A stretch of 64,000 nucleotides of DNA from Macrothele yani (Eukaryota > Arthropoda > Arachnida > Araneae > Macrothelidae), in assembly GCA_039090855.1 (NCBI GenBank), contig CM077011.1, positions 20,151,001 through 20,215,000 on the forward strand, read 5' to 3'. This document shows, in pieces, positions 34,565-46,112 of the stretch. Below the pieces are notes generated by a model that saw nothing but the letters and a program-made list of their open reading frames with translations, ran no database searches and was not told the origin of the DNA. The position numbers and the translations under genes were made by a program. Numbering within the stretch: position 1 is the stretch's first letter; each line of letters opens with the position of its first letter.

Positions 34565-35104
34565 CCCTTTACGCGGCGAACGTGTCTGAACCGAACGTTG
34601 CCCAAATTTTCCTGTGCTCCTCAAACAGAAGTGTCCTTTCCTTATTTCATCTAGGAGTATCGACTATAAATCTGTCGCTAGTTGTGTGTGCTCCCTTACA
34701 GTCCTTAATCTTACAGTATGTAGTCTGATTCCCTTAGAGTCCTTTATTCCCTGTTCCATTACGCAAGGAATGATTCGGAAGCAGTAGTCCCCAGGACATG
34801 AACATCATGCCACTGGTTAGAAATAGTTTACTCACACATTTGTTTCTTCTTTCTTAGGTTCGTCGCCCTTTTATTAGCGTTTCTAGTGGAAAAGATAATC
34901 AGACAGGAAGGATTAATGACAATCATACTCCCCAAATGACCACTAAGAACGACAAACGGTAGGTAAAAGCAACGATTTATGATGAGCAGGTTCACTCGTT
35001 CCTGTTGCATTTGGCCGAATTTTCAGACAGCGAAAACATTCTTTCGAGCTGATTTCAGATTATTTTGTTAACACCGAGTTAATTCGTTCCAGCCGGTTAA
35101 AGGG
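34565..35104. mobile_element. piggyBac-type MITE, family A, copy 1
   Basis: CCCTTTACGCGGCGAACG at 34565 pairs with CCGGTTAAAGGG ending 35104, and TTAA flanks both ends (34561-34564, 35105-35108). TTAA duplication with CCC...GGG ends is the piggyBac signature. It is 540 bp without coding capacity. Related copies are at 49915-50471 (inverted) and 53406-53640. Confidence 0.9.
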
Positions 35105-35443
35105 TTAAGGTATCGGAGAATATGTGCAAAACGTTATTCACGTGGCAATTCTTCTAAAAACAAGACTGTTCTTATTCGGACAGACTTGCGGAAACGTAAA
35201 TATGGTTGCAGACCGAGATGAACACTTCTTTCACAGTATACAAGTCCGATTGTTTAATAATCTACTTTGAAAAAGTCATTTTCTTGTCGGAAAGGGTTTA
35301 AAAGACGTGCTCATGACACCCGAGAATTCGGTGTAATAATTGTTGTCTGCAATTTGAATTAATTCCACCGAATTAAAAACTATGCGCCGAATATCTCGCC
35401 ACGTAAAAAATATTATAACGAAAGTTAGCTTTTTGAAGCTTAC

Positions 35444-35709
35444 CATTAGAATTCTCTCAACTGCAGCTACACTTCTGTCCCGCTCCCTCCGATTGAATTT
35501 TATGTCGTATTGCCAGGAAGATCTCGTAGTTTTCTCTTCTCCAATGAAAGATGTCTGTCTTAAAGGTACAGGAAACATGCCCGCTTGTACTGGTAGGGTT
35601 CCCAAGAGCACAGGGTGTGGACCTGATTCCCACACCAGTCCCTGTTGCCAAGGAGTTTCAACTTCAATTACTCCATCTTGGTGAATCGTAGTTTCAACTG
35701 GAACTGCAC
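35444..35709 (-). CDS. Ten-m/Ten-a: Teneurin exon upstream of the YD-shell exon
   Basis: This exon precedes the one at 17453-17755 in the same minus-strand gene. After two bases of a split codon it encodes 88 residues: A-V-P-V-E-T-T-I-H-Q-D-G, W-E-S-G-P-H-P-V-L, L-P-V-Q-A-G-M-F-P-V-P-L, and ends A-V-E-R-I-L-M. The acceptor is TTTTGCTGTTTTAG (ending 35710) and the donor is GTAAGC (35443-35438). The end is phase 0, and V-E-R-I-L-M runs directly into V-N-E-S-Q-L-L of the next exon, a junction that fits the teneurin fold region just before and within the YD shell. Open throughout, with no sign of decay. Confidence 0.88.
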
Positions 35710-36059
35710 CTAAAACAGCAAAAGAAATATTACACATACAAGTTTTCATAACGGAAATGAAGAAACAATAAGAGTACCTCAAACAACAGTATTTTAAACT
35801 TTCATTCCACGATAAAACGATTTCTCACAATTCAGCGAAATTATTGATTGTGTTTATCTGATGAGTCAACTGCATTCAGAAATGAGACAACAACAGAGAT
35901 CAAGTAGCCAACTACCCAAATCATATATAATTTATGACTACTAAGCTTGTGGTGTTAAGATAGAATAAAATTAGGAATTTTTCTCACAATAAAATGTTTA
36001 TTATACATTGACTATAGTTTTGCAGAGCGATTAGCTCGGCATCCTCAGAACGAATGGAA

Positions 36060-36405
36060 CGTAAACATTCAAATCATTGTGACATCATCAGAATTCTGAC
36101 GGTCACGGATTTTCGAGAGTTGTTTCCACGCGCTTGAAAAAAATGGAGTCAACGTCATGTCGTTGACAAGCCGTGACGCATTCCGGTATATGTGGAAAGC
36201 TTCTAATACATTAAGCTTGATAGGCGAGTCAGTTTTATCGATAAGCGTAGCTTTTCCAAACAAAATGTATGGTTATTTTGGTGACAACGTTGGGCTATAG
36301 ACAACTTCTTCAGTTCATAGTTCCGTACGTAGGTTTTGTGTTCTTTCATGCGGAAACTTAAAGCCCTGCTGGTCTGCCCTATATATGAAAGTCCACATTC
36401 ACAAG
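36060..36405 (-). pseudogene. Penelope GIY-YIG endonuclease domain
   Basis: Reading leftward, C-G-L-S-Y-I-G-Q-T-S-R-A-L near 36400-36360 gives the Y-I-G half of the motif and the conserved Arg region (F-R-M-K-E-H-K-T). It continues I-A-Q-R-C-H-Q-N-N-H-T-F near 36290, and after a frameshift A-T-L-I-D-K-T-D-S-P to 36069. This domain nicks target DNA for priming in Penelope-like elements. Confidence 0.8.
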
Positions 36406-36714
36406 GTATCTAATAAATTCCTAAGTATTTTTTGTCTTCGACGTAGTATTTTGATCCGTAAAAATGCATCTTGTTTATGGGCTTGAAAATAACCTTGAAA
36501 TTAAAACTTTTGAGAATTTGAAATTTCGAAGCAGATCTGAGGAGCATATGGGATAACCGCCGAATTATTTCGTATTGGGAGGTCTATAGGCGTAAGCGTT
36601 CAGACAGGCTTCGGTTTCCTAAATTTTTGGACAGCTTTGTCTATAACTGAAGGGTTGTGTCCTCTGTGTACTGCAATTCGTTTAAAAAAATCAAACTCTT
36701 TCTGTAAGAAATCC

Positions 36715-37834
36715 TCAGTTGAGCAGATATGTATTACCCGATATATGTATGTGAAGAAGGCACAGATATTTTGTTTCTATGGGGGGTGGGTGTAAGGAAA
36801 CAACAAATGGCTTTCGATAAATTGTTGTACTAAAGGATCCTTCAGAGCGTGGCACAAGGACATCAAGGAATGGTAAGCAGCCATTATTTTCAGTCTCACA
36901 CGTGAACTGTATATGAGGATCAACTGAATTGATAAGTTCCACTAATTTTGGTATTTCCGAATGCATGCTATTCCAGTGAACAAAAGTTTCATCTACATAT
37001 CGAATCCACAGGTTGAATGTAACAAGCTGAAAGAGTTTGTCCTCAACGTGACGCATGTAGACTTCGCATAAAATAGGTGACAGTGGGCTATCCATCGCTA
37101 GGCTATCCGTCTTTTGCAAAAATCTTCCACGAAAAAGGAAACTGTTTCGTCTTATACAAATTTCCACTAGTTTCAAAATTTCTTCTGCTTCCGGTTGGCT
37201 GAAATGATGTTCTTTTGAGACTTGCTTTCAATGATTCGAGGGCTCCATTAACTGTGATACTTGTGAACATCGATTTCACATCAAAGGATAGCATGAACTG
37301 ATCGTTGAATGGATGTCGCTTTAGCCGATCTTGTGTATCTTCGGAAGTTCATAGAAACGTGGACAATGTCGGACACCAATCTTGTGTATCTTCGGAAATT
37401 CATAGAAACGTGGACAACGGGAATATGAGGGCTTTAGATGATTTTTTGAGCTTTGTCCAAGAGTTACACAATTTGTTACCACTTTCGGAACTTCTTTTAA
37501 TTGTTTTATATTTTATATCCTTATAGGGTCTCTCGGAAATAAGTTTTTCGACCTCTGTCTCGTAATGTTTTTTGTCCGGAATAACAACTTGTCCTTCTTT
37601 ATCAGCTTTAGTGATGATAATATCATGATTTGACGGTAATTCTTTTAGAGCATTATATTCTTCCTTGTTGAGATTCGGTTTAAATAGTGAAAAGGACTTT
37701 GACGTTATTTTGTGGCTTACGTGATGTTTAATCGTTTCTTTTTGACCGGTGCTTAGATCGCTTTTTATCAGGGACTCCTCAACCAACGCAACGGTATTGC
37801 ATATTGGTACATTTTTCGAAATCGCAAAATTCAA
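36715..37834 (-). pseudogene. Penelope reverse transcriptase, broken
   Basis: From right to left: Y-N-A-L-K-E-L-P-S-N-H-D-I-I-I-T-K-A-D-K (37650-37590), M-L-S-F-D-V-K-S-M-F-T-S near 37294 (motif A Asp), D-S-P-L-S-P-I-L-C-E-V-Y-M near 37080, and I-R-Y-V-D-E-T-F near 37005. The last is the catalytic motif C, in which the second Asp is Glu. It continues F-L-D-V-L-V and T-I-Y-R-K-P-F near 36830-36810. Three frames are used and stops intervene, so it is inactive. A duplicated stretch around CTTGTGTATCTTCGGAA occurs near 37330 and 37382. Confidence 0.87.
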
Positions 37835-38254
37835 ATAATAACGTAAAACCCGTTTTTGAATTTCGCTCGGTTAAAACTAGAAAGGTTTGATATTACTTCA
37901 TTATCCGTAAAGATGTCCTCAATTTGTGAAGTAGAATTTTCTTTATTGTTGCTGTTATTTGACTGCTTTTAAAATTTTCGTTCTAATGTCCTTTTAGGAG
38001 TAAACAACATATTGGAACTCTTACACTAAGTTTTGCCGTCCAGGTCAGAAAAAATCTGGTAACATTTCAGCCAGTAAAAGATGTAGGTTGTATGACTCTG
38101 TCTCAACGTTTGCAAAATTCTTTCTCGTATCTTTAATAATAGCTCTTAATAGTGCAAACGAAGCATTAGACATCGCTTTGTTGATGTTATGGGAAGGTAT
38201 TAGGTTCCACTTCAAACAGAAACATTTGGTAGTACCAGATTTCTTTTGCATCGA

Positions 38255-38475
38255 GTCACATGGACGTTTCTGTCTTGTGTCCAGTTGTGCTCGAAGCTAC
38301 CTTTTTAATAAAGTGCCTTTGTATCCTTTGGATTCCTTGTTTGGACTGTTTTGCTTACTTGTCCCATATTCTTACATCTTGGGGATCTTATGGTATGATT
38401 TGAGTCGATGTAGAGCACTTCTGCACGACGTTACATTCGAAAAACCATCATGTCCTTAAATTTTGCACGCATTTG
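38255..38475 (+). mobile_element. Tc1 family B, truncated copy 3 (right end)
   Basis: From GTCACATGGACGTTTCTGTC to TTTTGCACGCATTTG it matches the right 220 bp of the elements ending at 13860 and 48377. Only the noncoding right end remains. It marks the 5' edge of the Penelope remnant. Confidence 0.88.
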
Positions 38476-38939
38476 TATAAGTAAACGTATTCACTAATAT
38501 GCCAGTACGTTTCTTACCCCTACGTAGTGGATTATTACGTTGCCCTTGGCCTGTAGATAAGTCGGAATCCACCTGGAGGGGTAGTACAGAAATGCTGTAG
38601 TATGTTGAAACGATTGAGTTGCGCAGTCTTTGCAGATTAGACAGTGGCACAGTCTTGCAGCACAGATCACTTTACACCTCATCCAAGGGATGCTTGATGG
38701 GGTAATCATTCTATCACTATGTTAGCCACTGAAGCAATGAAATCTCATCAGTATATTCCATGAAACATTCGGTGACGAAACTATCTTTGTGAGATTGTGG
38801 CATTATAATGCTGGACGTGTCCATCTGCTAAGGAAAAACCATAAAAATGAAGAGATGAATTCGCTAGGGAACGATGTTTAGATACGCTGTGGATTTCCGA
38901 TATCCTTTGATACGTACCAGCAGGCCTATCGCTTGCTAT

Positions 38940-39100
38940 AAATACCCCCCCCCTCCCCCTGGCGCCCAGTACTGTTGCCATCTGAGAGGATGGCTCATTG
39001 TATTCATGCTTCTTTCGCCCAGCTTCGGATCGTAACATCCCCGTAATGCAGAAGAAACCTTGATTCGTCTCTCCAGTCAATATTTTTCCAGTATTCAAAA
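38940..39100 (-). pseudogene. Tc1 transposase fragment (first-Asp block)
   Basis: The minus strand reads W-R-D-E-S-R-F-L-L-H-Y-G-D-V near 39080-39035, the typical first catalytic Asp block of Tc1 transposases, then stops. A glycine-rich reading follows from the run of C at 38946-38956. No other catalytic motif was found with confidence. Confidence 0.6.
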
Positions 39101-39149
39101 ATCCAATGTCGAAACTCCACCCCCCACCCCCTCCCCGCTAGGCACACTT

Positions 39150-40250
39150 TCGTGCTTCGCGTTTTTACAGCCCATTAGCGACAATAGGCTACGACAGTGC
39201 GTAAAAGGTATAGGTTTAGGGTGAGATTATTTATCTTCAAGATGGACATTTTATACCTTATTACACCATACGCTTAACTAAATTAATGAACTATTATGGC
39301 TAAATCGTCCTGTTATTGTTAGTTGCTTAAAGTAGCACTTGGATCTTGCAAATGTATATCTGGATGCAGTTGGCGATATAAGCAGGGTAATGTACTCAAA
39401 TGAGAAAACTAAAATAATATTAATAAGATTGAACTAAATTATATGGGTAAATCCAACAGTGGATTGAGAATGGTGAGATTTAGGCCAATCATTGGCAAAG
39501 GAGTGTCGTGTCAAAATGCATTATGTACAAGTTCGGCCAGTGTCGTGAAAACCATAGACACTCCAAACAACAACCAAAGATCTACTAGAATACCAGATGA
39601 TCACGTGAAGTTATAAAACACATCATCTGATTTGTTTGTTTCCACTGTTGTAGCACATTCGCTACAATGGAGTTCCGAGCGTTATCTCTGAACGAACTAG
39701 ACTCGATGTTTTCGGAGATGGCCTTCGACACACTAGTGCTGAATTTTGCAGTAATTTGTTGGGTTGTAGACTGTGTATTTGCTATTTGATCAACCAGCTT
39801 CTTTCGTTCACAGGTTCGTCGATTGCTGGAAGCTTTTTAAGTGTCGAACGATTCAGAATAAATCCTTGCTACAGTTGTATGTAAAAATTTTCAGTAGAGC
39901 GGCAGTTTGGATGTTGGTCAAACCGGCACTCATGGTGCCAACTATCATGTCACATTCAAAGTGGCTCAGATCACACGTTTTGCCCATTCATATCATTAAT
40001 TGAACGCTAAATAATACTTGAGCAGGTGATCTGTAGGGTTTATACCAAACACCACGCTCATGCGACGCCTTACGAGCCGGAATGACATTTTTTTGCAACG
40101 AGGTCAAGTGTAAATAAACTAAACAAATTGAGCTGGGTGTATTTTTATAGATTATGTTTCCCCTGTGGTGTGCAGGAAAACGTTACCTCTAAATAAATGT
40201 ATATAGCTAATGTGGCGCTATTCTTTAGTACATCTGCAACATATTTTGAA
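39150..40250. other. No gene seen
   Basis: AT-rich sequence without a recognisable domain. The open frame 39773-40003 lacks any motif I know. Confidence 0.45.
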
Positions 40251-40274
40251 GATTAATTATTTAAAAAATTATGA

Positions 40275-40515
40275 CTATGTGTTTTCTTTTCTGGGATATT
40301 TGTGACAACTTGTTCTTCTACTGCTACTTGGTTTCGTCGCTGTCTTGGAACAGATAGAAAAGTCGAATAATTCTACAGTTACTGTCTGGTGTTCTCCGCA
40401 AATGTAAACTTTTAGCGGTGTTCCGTGTAGCTGGCAATCAACTAATGGAGGTGTCACTTGACTTTCATGTAACTGACACTCTGGTTGAAGACATTTCGCT
40501 TCACAACATGGGCTC
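40275..40515 (-). other. Unclassified cysteine-rich ORF
   Basis: An open minus-strand frame of about 78 residues begins after a stop near 40515 and holds P-C-C-E-A-K-C-L-Q-P-E-C-Q, then V-D-C-Q-L-H-G-T-P-L and Y-I-C-G-E-H. Paired Cys and His could bind zinc. It ends at a stop at 40275. No family recognised; it may be an exon or a transposon fragment. Confidence 0.3.
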
Positions 40516-40764
40516 GACTTAAGGTATTGTTAGGAAATTCTCTAACTTGTGTATTTTTGGTCTTGAAAGTTGATTCATTTTGCTTTGTTTTTTTCTCTTT
40601 AGATTGGCGGTCTTACTTTATCTTTTAAGGCATTACTTAGCTTGGTGCAAACTTTACGATTTCGGAAAAAGAAAAATTACAGTATTTCCGCTCTTCACAT
40701 TTTTTGTGACTTACTTGACAAAAACTTTAGGCTTTTTTAATACACGGTTTTTACAGCGACCATT

Positions 40765-40935
40765 AGGATTAATTTAGGCTACAAGCAGTCCCCCATCCCA
40801 CATTTTGGGGCCACAGGAGAGAGAGCCAGTACTGTATGGTAGATAACCACTCATTCTAGCTCTGACCACTAGTAAGAAAGCCAGCCACACCTGTGACCAC
40901 TGGGCCAACGGGATTTTTTTTTTTTTTTTTTGGTA
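40765..40935 (-). mobile_element. Degraded SINE
   Basis: On the minus strand CCGTTGGCCCAGTGGTCACA resembles the tRNA-type head and GTGGGATGGGGGACTGCTTGTAGCC the family body. A T run of 18 lies at 40915-40932. Borders are uncertain. Confidence 0.45.
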
Positions 40936-41199
40936 AGTGTTTTCTTTTTTACCGTATTTTAATTCAGATCGAGAGAGACGAAATTATGTGCCATTGGTAG
41001 CCAAACATTTCGTGTTTGGTTTACATTCTTGTTTCATTTTGTTTTACTAAAACGTAATGAAAAAACCCTTTATTTTTCGATTTATTGAAAAATAATGGAA
41101 ACGATAAAAATGACACTGAATTATCGGATACAATGAGCACTTGTAAATCAAAGGAATGTGATAATGTAAAATACCATAATAATCGAATTGGTACACGAA

Positions 41200-42110
41200 A
41201 TTTTAAAATTAAGGGTTTATTATACATACCAATCAGTTCATTATAGATAATTAGATCATTCTCATCAGATATTATCAGTTCTATTGAAATCGAACAAAAT
41301 TATAAACTACCTTTTTTGGATATATCACGCTCACCACTTAATAATAATTTCATAACATTTTCTGTCTACAGGAAACCAACAGCTATACCAACTATGATCC
41401 CTTATGACTCAGCCCACCCGCCTAATCAAAAACTTGCCTCTTTACGTTTTCTTCTGAGAAGAGCCTATACTCACTCCTTTGACCGTCCAACTCGTATTGA
41501 GGAGATCCATTAAATAACTTGGCTTGCTAAAGCATTTGGATATCCTACGTACTTGATCAACAGAACTCATTCACGTGTCAGGACTACCTTGGGCTCTTCG
41601 CTACAACGTATTGATGATCACTCTAAAAGATCACTCTAAAAGATAGATTATATTCCAGCACTCACTAAACCCCTCGGAAACATCTGGCACCGTTTCTCCT
41701 TGGATTTCGGCACCAAATCTCGCAATATGCTAACCATGATCTGAAAGGATCGAGAAAGAACCCAGGAAGAGCAAAAATGGGGTATCTACAGCATTCCCTT
41801 ACTTGATGGAGCTTTCTTCTTGTTACATCGGATCTACAGCTCGTAGTCTTGCCTGCAGAGTACGTGAACACAAATACAACATCAAGGCAGGGCTTCAAAA
41901 TACTGCCTTGGCGAGAACTGTCAACGATGGAAGTTTCTACCCGGATTGGGACCATGCAAGAATCCTAGTAACGCCAAGATCCCGTTCAATGCTGTTATTT
42001 ACTGAAAGTCTATTTATTTGTAACGCCCGTAACAAATGTTTTATTGACTATATACCATGTGATTTACTACCTGTATGGAAAAATATTATATAATCACCCA
42101 ACGGAGACTG
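41200..42110 (+). pseudogene. Second Penelope-like element, C-terminal part
   Basis: F-L-D-I-S-R-S-P-L-N-N-N-F and S-V-Y-R-K-P-T-A (41310-41380) are the end of the reverse transcriptase, followed by M-I-P-Y-D-S-A-H-P-P-N-Q-K-L-A-S-L-R-F. A stop at about 41511 and frame changes lead to S-S-C-Y-I-G-S-T-A-R-S-L and C-R-V-R-E-H-K-Y near 41815-41880, the GIY-YIG endonuclease. Reverse-transcriptase motifs A to C are missing. It is on the opposite strand to the first Penelope element and distinct in sequence. Confidence 0.85.
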
Positions 42111-42114
42111 GACA

Positions 42115-42830
42115 AAAGGGGAGCTCCACCTTAAACATCGCTGACGTAACACACACATACTATGTTTACCCATACTGCCCTGGTTTCTATAAATTGCAGC
42201 AGTGTTCAAATGTTCACCTCACATCTGAAGATGGGACCAAAGTGGCCCGAAAGTACTCGTGTGTATCTTTAGATTAAACTAATGAATTAAAAGTTTTACG
42301 GCTTTTAATTTAGTAGTTCCTTGATTTTCTTATTCAATTGTTCGTACAGAGACGGTGTCATATATACCAATTTATCAAAAATGTACAAGTGTGTAGTTTT
42401 ATATTATCAGTTCATAAATGATCATCAGATATAATCAGTTCACAGACAATCAGATGAGGAAAAATGTTATAGAATCGGTTTTCTAGAGGCAAAGAAACGG
42501 TTGCAAATATAGGTATTTATTTGCTTCCAAACTAGAATACTGTCTTATGTTAGTAGACATTTTACCAAAAGTACTGTAAACAAAGAAATATCTCTACATG
42601 AAAGTATTTGTTTTCTTTTAAATTTGACTTTCGGAAACGGAAATGGGATCAGTAGCGGCGAAAGTCGAAATTCGTTGACCAGGCTAGAAATTTCGAATCG
42701 TAAGACGTTGTTGAAACATAATTATGGCATTATATTTTAAGGTGTTTAATGTTTACTTTATTACAGTAAATGTTAGTCCTTATTGCAAATTTTTATCTAT
42801 CTCTATTAGTCGCTGCCAAGTATTCGGCTC
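42115..42830. other. Penelope 3' flank, no gene
   Basis: Short words found upstream of the element (ATCATTCTCATCAGATAT near 41251) recur near 42415-42455, perhaps a duplicated element end. Otherwise AT-rich. Confidence 0.4.
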
Positions 42831-43050
42831 GTAGTGGTTTGGCCTAGTCAGCTATTGCAAGCGGTCCTCGTTGCAGAGTTTTACATAACTCCATTGGTCA
42901 CTTCGTAATATTCCGCTAGTAGAGGTTCGGTTGGGTCAGCTATTGCAAGCGGGTCCTTACTGCAGAGTTTTGTCTAATTCTATTGGTCGCTGCCTAGTAT
43001 TCAGCTTATAGTGGTTTGGCTTGGACAACTATTGCAAGCGGAAACGACAC
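42828..43050. repeat. ~88-bp tandem repeat, about 2.5 copies
   Basis: CTATTGCAAGCGG recurs near 42853, 42940 and 43029, each preceded by a TAGTGGTTTGG-type word and a CTATTGGTC word in the same order. Confidence 0.85.
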
Positions 43051-43870
43051 CACAATATTAAGAACAAAGCTGAATAAGTAAAAATAGATTTTCAGATGAA
43101 ACATAATGTCATTCACATCATTAGCGGCATTGGAATTACTGGCTTACTAAAGAATTCTGAAAATTTAAAAAATATTTTGAGTCAACGATACCTTGACTTG
43201 GTTTTATTTCGCTTTGTTATTATAGCTTGATTGAAATTAAAATTAAATTAAGAAGACATTTGATCACTAACCCCCGTTCCGAACTCCCCTACGTGAACCC
43301 TGCTCCTGTCTTTAGTACAAAGGAAAGTGTATTACGACATTAAAATTTCTGCGTCACTTTCGAAATATCACAGATGCGTATGTCGCTTTGTGAGCAATGC
43401 AATTTTCACACGCACAAAAAGAACTGTATGTAAAGTAACATGACAACAACCATGCACATATTTAGGGGGAAAAAGAAAAAAAAAAGGTTCAAAGAAACTT
43501 ATCGGGTGGTTCCGCCAGATACGAACGTGTTCGTAAATGAAAAATTAATTCCCCTCTAATATACTATAAATAATGTCTTGAAATTCGCGACTGATTTCCG
43601 TGATTTCTTTCGCAAATTAACGGAACATATTCCGTGAACTTACAAGAAAAAAATAATCTAATGAATGGAAACTGTACTTAGGTAGGGGAATTATTGAATG
43701 GTATTGCCGTGAAACCAATGAAAGGAGATACGTGAGTCATAAAAGTAATTACGAGTATTTAATAAATTATGGTGGTGGCATTAGCAAGCATTTCGACTGT
43801 TTAGTCCCCCCCCCCAAAAAAAAATATTATTATATATTATTCAGATTTAGACAAGTGTAAGAAACGACTG
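43050..43870. other. No gene seen
   Basis: AT-rich sequence, with C-run and A-run simple sequence at 43806-43825. No coding signal. Confidence 0.5.
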
Positions 43871-43877
43871 TGACCCG

Positions 43878-44810
43878 ATGAAGTGTGATGTACCTACGAA
43901 AGTTAATCTGCGCATTTGCAAGTTAATATCTGACCTCAAGGTAGAAAGACAAGCCAAAAAGAGTATTTCAGTTTGCTCGAGTGGCGCACAAAAGCCAGGA
44001 AAAAAACCCTTGAACCAAAGAGGACCGCTGAGGTGGTGGGAAAAGCCAGGTCTCTTTTAAAGAAAGAGAATCCAGTAACGCAAAGAAGTATTTCTCAGAA
44101 TGTAGATGTCTCACAGGAAACTGTAAACCACATTATCAAAATTGAGCTACACTTAGAAAAGCGGACTTCCATAAGCTCCTTCCACGCCACATTTCGGAGA
44201 GGATGACAAACTGCAGGAAACTGTATAAGAGTCACCTAGCAAAGGGACAGGTGGAAGGTTGTCATTTTTGATGAAGCATGGATTTGTCTTAGTGACACAA
44301 AAATAAACCGGGCAATATACTATCAAGAAAAGGGTACCAAGGCAAACCCGGAATGGGTACGTGAATACAAAGAAAGTTTTACACGTGGATTTATGGTTGT
44401 GGCAGGTTATTGTTACAATGGCAAATCAAAGCCGAGAAAGGTTGAAAATAACGCAAATATTAATGCAGCATATTATTAGACAAACATTCTTGACCCAATT
44501 TACCGCAAGGGAATTCCATCCTTACACGGTATTATGGCTTCAAATATCTAAATCCGTCAAGATAAGGCTTCCAGCCGAACGGCTAAGTCCACGGTGGCAT
44601 ACATGCGGAAGATGGAAGCTGAGACCGGGATTCACGCTATACCATTCTTTTCCAACTCCTGTCAAATCCTCAGATTCCTCTTCCATGAATTTCTGGGGCT
44701 TCGGGTTACTTAAACGCTCCTTCAAATGTAGACGACCCAAACCAATTGACGGCCTTTGAAAAACTTGCAAAAAAGGGTAGCAGAGAATTGATCTTGCCTG
44801 TCTGCAAAGG
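43878..44810 (+). pseudogene. Mariner-like transposase, broken
   Basis: N-terminal part: K-R-T-A-E-V-V-G-K-A-R-S-L-L-K and R-S-I-S-Q-N-V-D-V-S-Q-E-T-V, a helix-turn-helix, ending at the TGA near 44204. Then V-V-I-F-D-E-A-W (first Asp, near 44265), Y-Q-E-K-G-T-K-A-N-P, F-M-V-V-A-G-Y-C-Y, and R-Q-D-K-A-S-S near 44560 (second Asp). The third block reads P-V-K-S-S-D-S-S-S-M-N-F-W-G-F-G-L-L-K; the residue that is usually Asp before F is Asn. Several frames and stops. Terminal repeats were not found. Confidence 0.78.
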
Positions 44811-44829
44811 ATCCTGCTACAGTAGAAGT

Positions 44830-45440
44830 TGCGCTGGAGAAGGATAGCACAGGAACATTGTAAGCACATAGAACATAACAGACGTTGGCGTCATAGTATT
44901 TCATAACTGTGCGATCCTGCAAACTTTGTCACTATTAACGTGAAACAACACCTGAACATCACTTGTCTTACAGTTATTTCTTCAAAGAAGTAGTGTACGC
45001 TGTGAACTTTTGTTCATAACGACAATAAAACTTCAGAAAACTATCAAACAGTTTTTTCTCAAGTAATTGATTTTTGAAACAGTAAAATTGCCATTGAAGA
45101 TGGAAATATCGGCTAATTTGAAGGTTGAACAAAAAAATTAAGTAAAATACTAAACCGATAAAATCAGTTTTACCTTTACCTGAATATTTGAAATGCACAC
45201 ATATTCTCTGTTGCACTAATGCTTTAACATCGTAGAAAAAGGGTCACAATCAAAGTATTAAATTTAAGAAAATAATTCCAATTACGTCTGCTTTGTATGA
45301 GTGGTAAACTGTCCATGTGTTTGAAACAAGCTTATTATGGAATTGCTCTTTATTCTTAAAGCAGTACAGACTTTAATAATCCCAGTCGTGCTGATCTCAA
45401 TCGTTCATACGCTCAATCTACATATCATGCTTAATTTATG
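44830..45440. other. No gene seen
   Basis: AT-rich DNA without a recognisable motif. Confidence 0.45.
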
Positions 45441-45449
45441 TTTGATCGA

Positions 45450-45674
45450 TCAGATATGGAATATTGGCATCAATTCGAACAAAACAATCACATTCACCTG
45501 TAAATAACAATACAACTTCGGTCTTTCTTCGACGATCATTCCAGTAATATTTTTGATTAACTCCATCCGTTCATATTTATCTGAGCCTTTGTCATGTTCT
45601 GCTTCCTCAGCTTTTTCCCTGACTTGATCGATTTTCGTGGTAGGTGGTCGACTCACAACACATGTCCCAAGCAT
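45450..45674 (-). other. Unclassified charged ORF
   Basis: The minus-strand frame holds I-D-Q-V-R-E-K-A-E-E-A-E-H-D-K-G and Y-E-R-M-E-L-I-K-N-I-T-G, a charged, helix-like stretch unlike nearby transposons. TTTACAG and GTGAAT meet near 45497, so a splice site is conceivable. I cannot name a family. Confidence 0.25.
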
Positions 45675-46112
45675 GCCAGTTTTTCTTACAAATCATTACC
45701 TCCAGGGAGCTTTTGGGTTTGATTGGTCCAGCAGAGATTGACCTCTTCTACTTAAGGTCCACGGGATTCCGGAAGAAATTTCCATGTTCATAATGCTAAC
45801 GCATCTAAACCTTTCTGTTAGATTTCTCAGCAGTGCCTTTCAATAGCGAAGATATCACACACACACAAACTAATCATGTGGATATTTCTGGTGTCATTGG
45901 CATGTCTTTATATTTCATAATCTCATATAGCATCATCATCTCCATATTCCCAGAAAATATTCTCCGCTTTTTCTCTATAGAACAAGTCCCATCCTTTTAT
46001 GTTTCTGGAGCACAAAAATGTGAATCTTTCCACTTCTCGCCACTGTAAAACATTTGAGGTATATCACATATCAACCTCTTATCCGCATTAAACGCCGCTA
46101 AAATGCAGCTAC

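Larger units (their letters stand above)
17756..35443 (-). other. Ten-m/Ten-a: Teneurin intron, 17.7 kb
   Basis: The interval between the two teneurin exons begins with GTAAGC (35443-35438 on the minus strand) and ends with a pyrimidine-rich stretch and CAG at 17756. It holds a Helitron, LINEs, Tc1 fragments, SINEs and satellites in both orientations. It would be spliced out as one phase-0 intron unless an unseen small exon lies inside. Confidence 0.85.
36000..38251 (-). mobile_element. Penelope-like retroelement, broken
   Basis: Minus-strand coding pieces for a Penelope reverse transcriptase are followed by a GIY-YIG endonuclease, the order found in Penelope-like elements. The 5' side (about 38251) is cut where a family B Tc1 end begins at 38255. 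The 3' limit is near 35990 by loss of recognisable coding. Several frameshifts. Confidence 0.85.

Noticed and set aside
35382..35684. 100-residue plus-strand ORF over the second teneurin exon
   Set aside because: Antisense shadow of the coding exon at 35444-35709.
45450..45674. An additional teneurin exon
   Set aside because: The protein sequence shows no teneurin motif, and the possible splice sites are weak.
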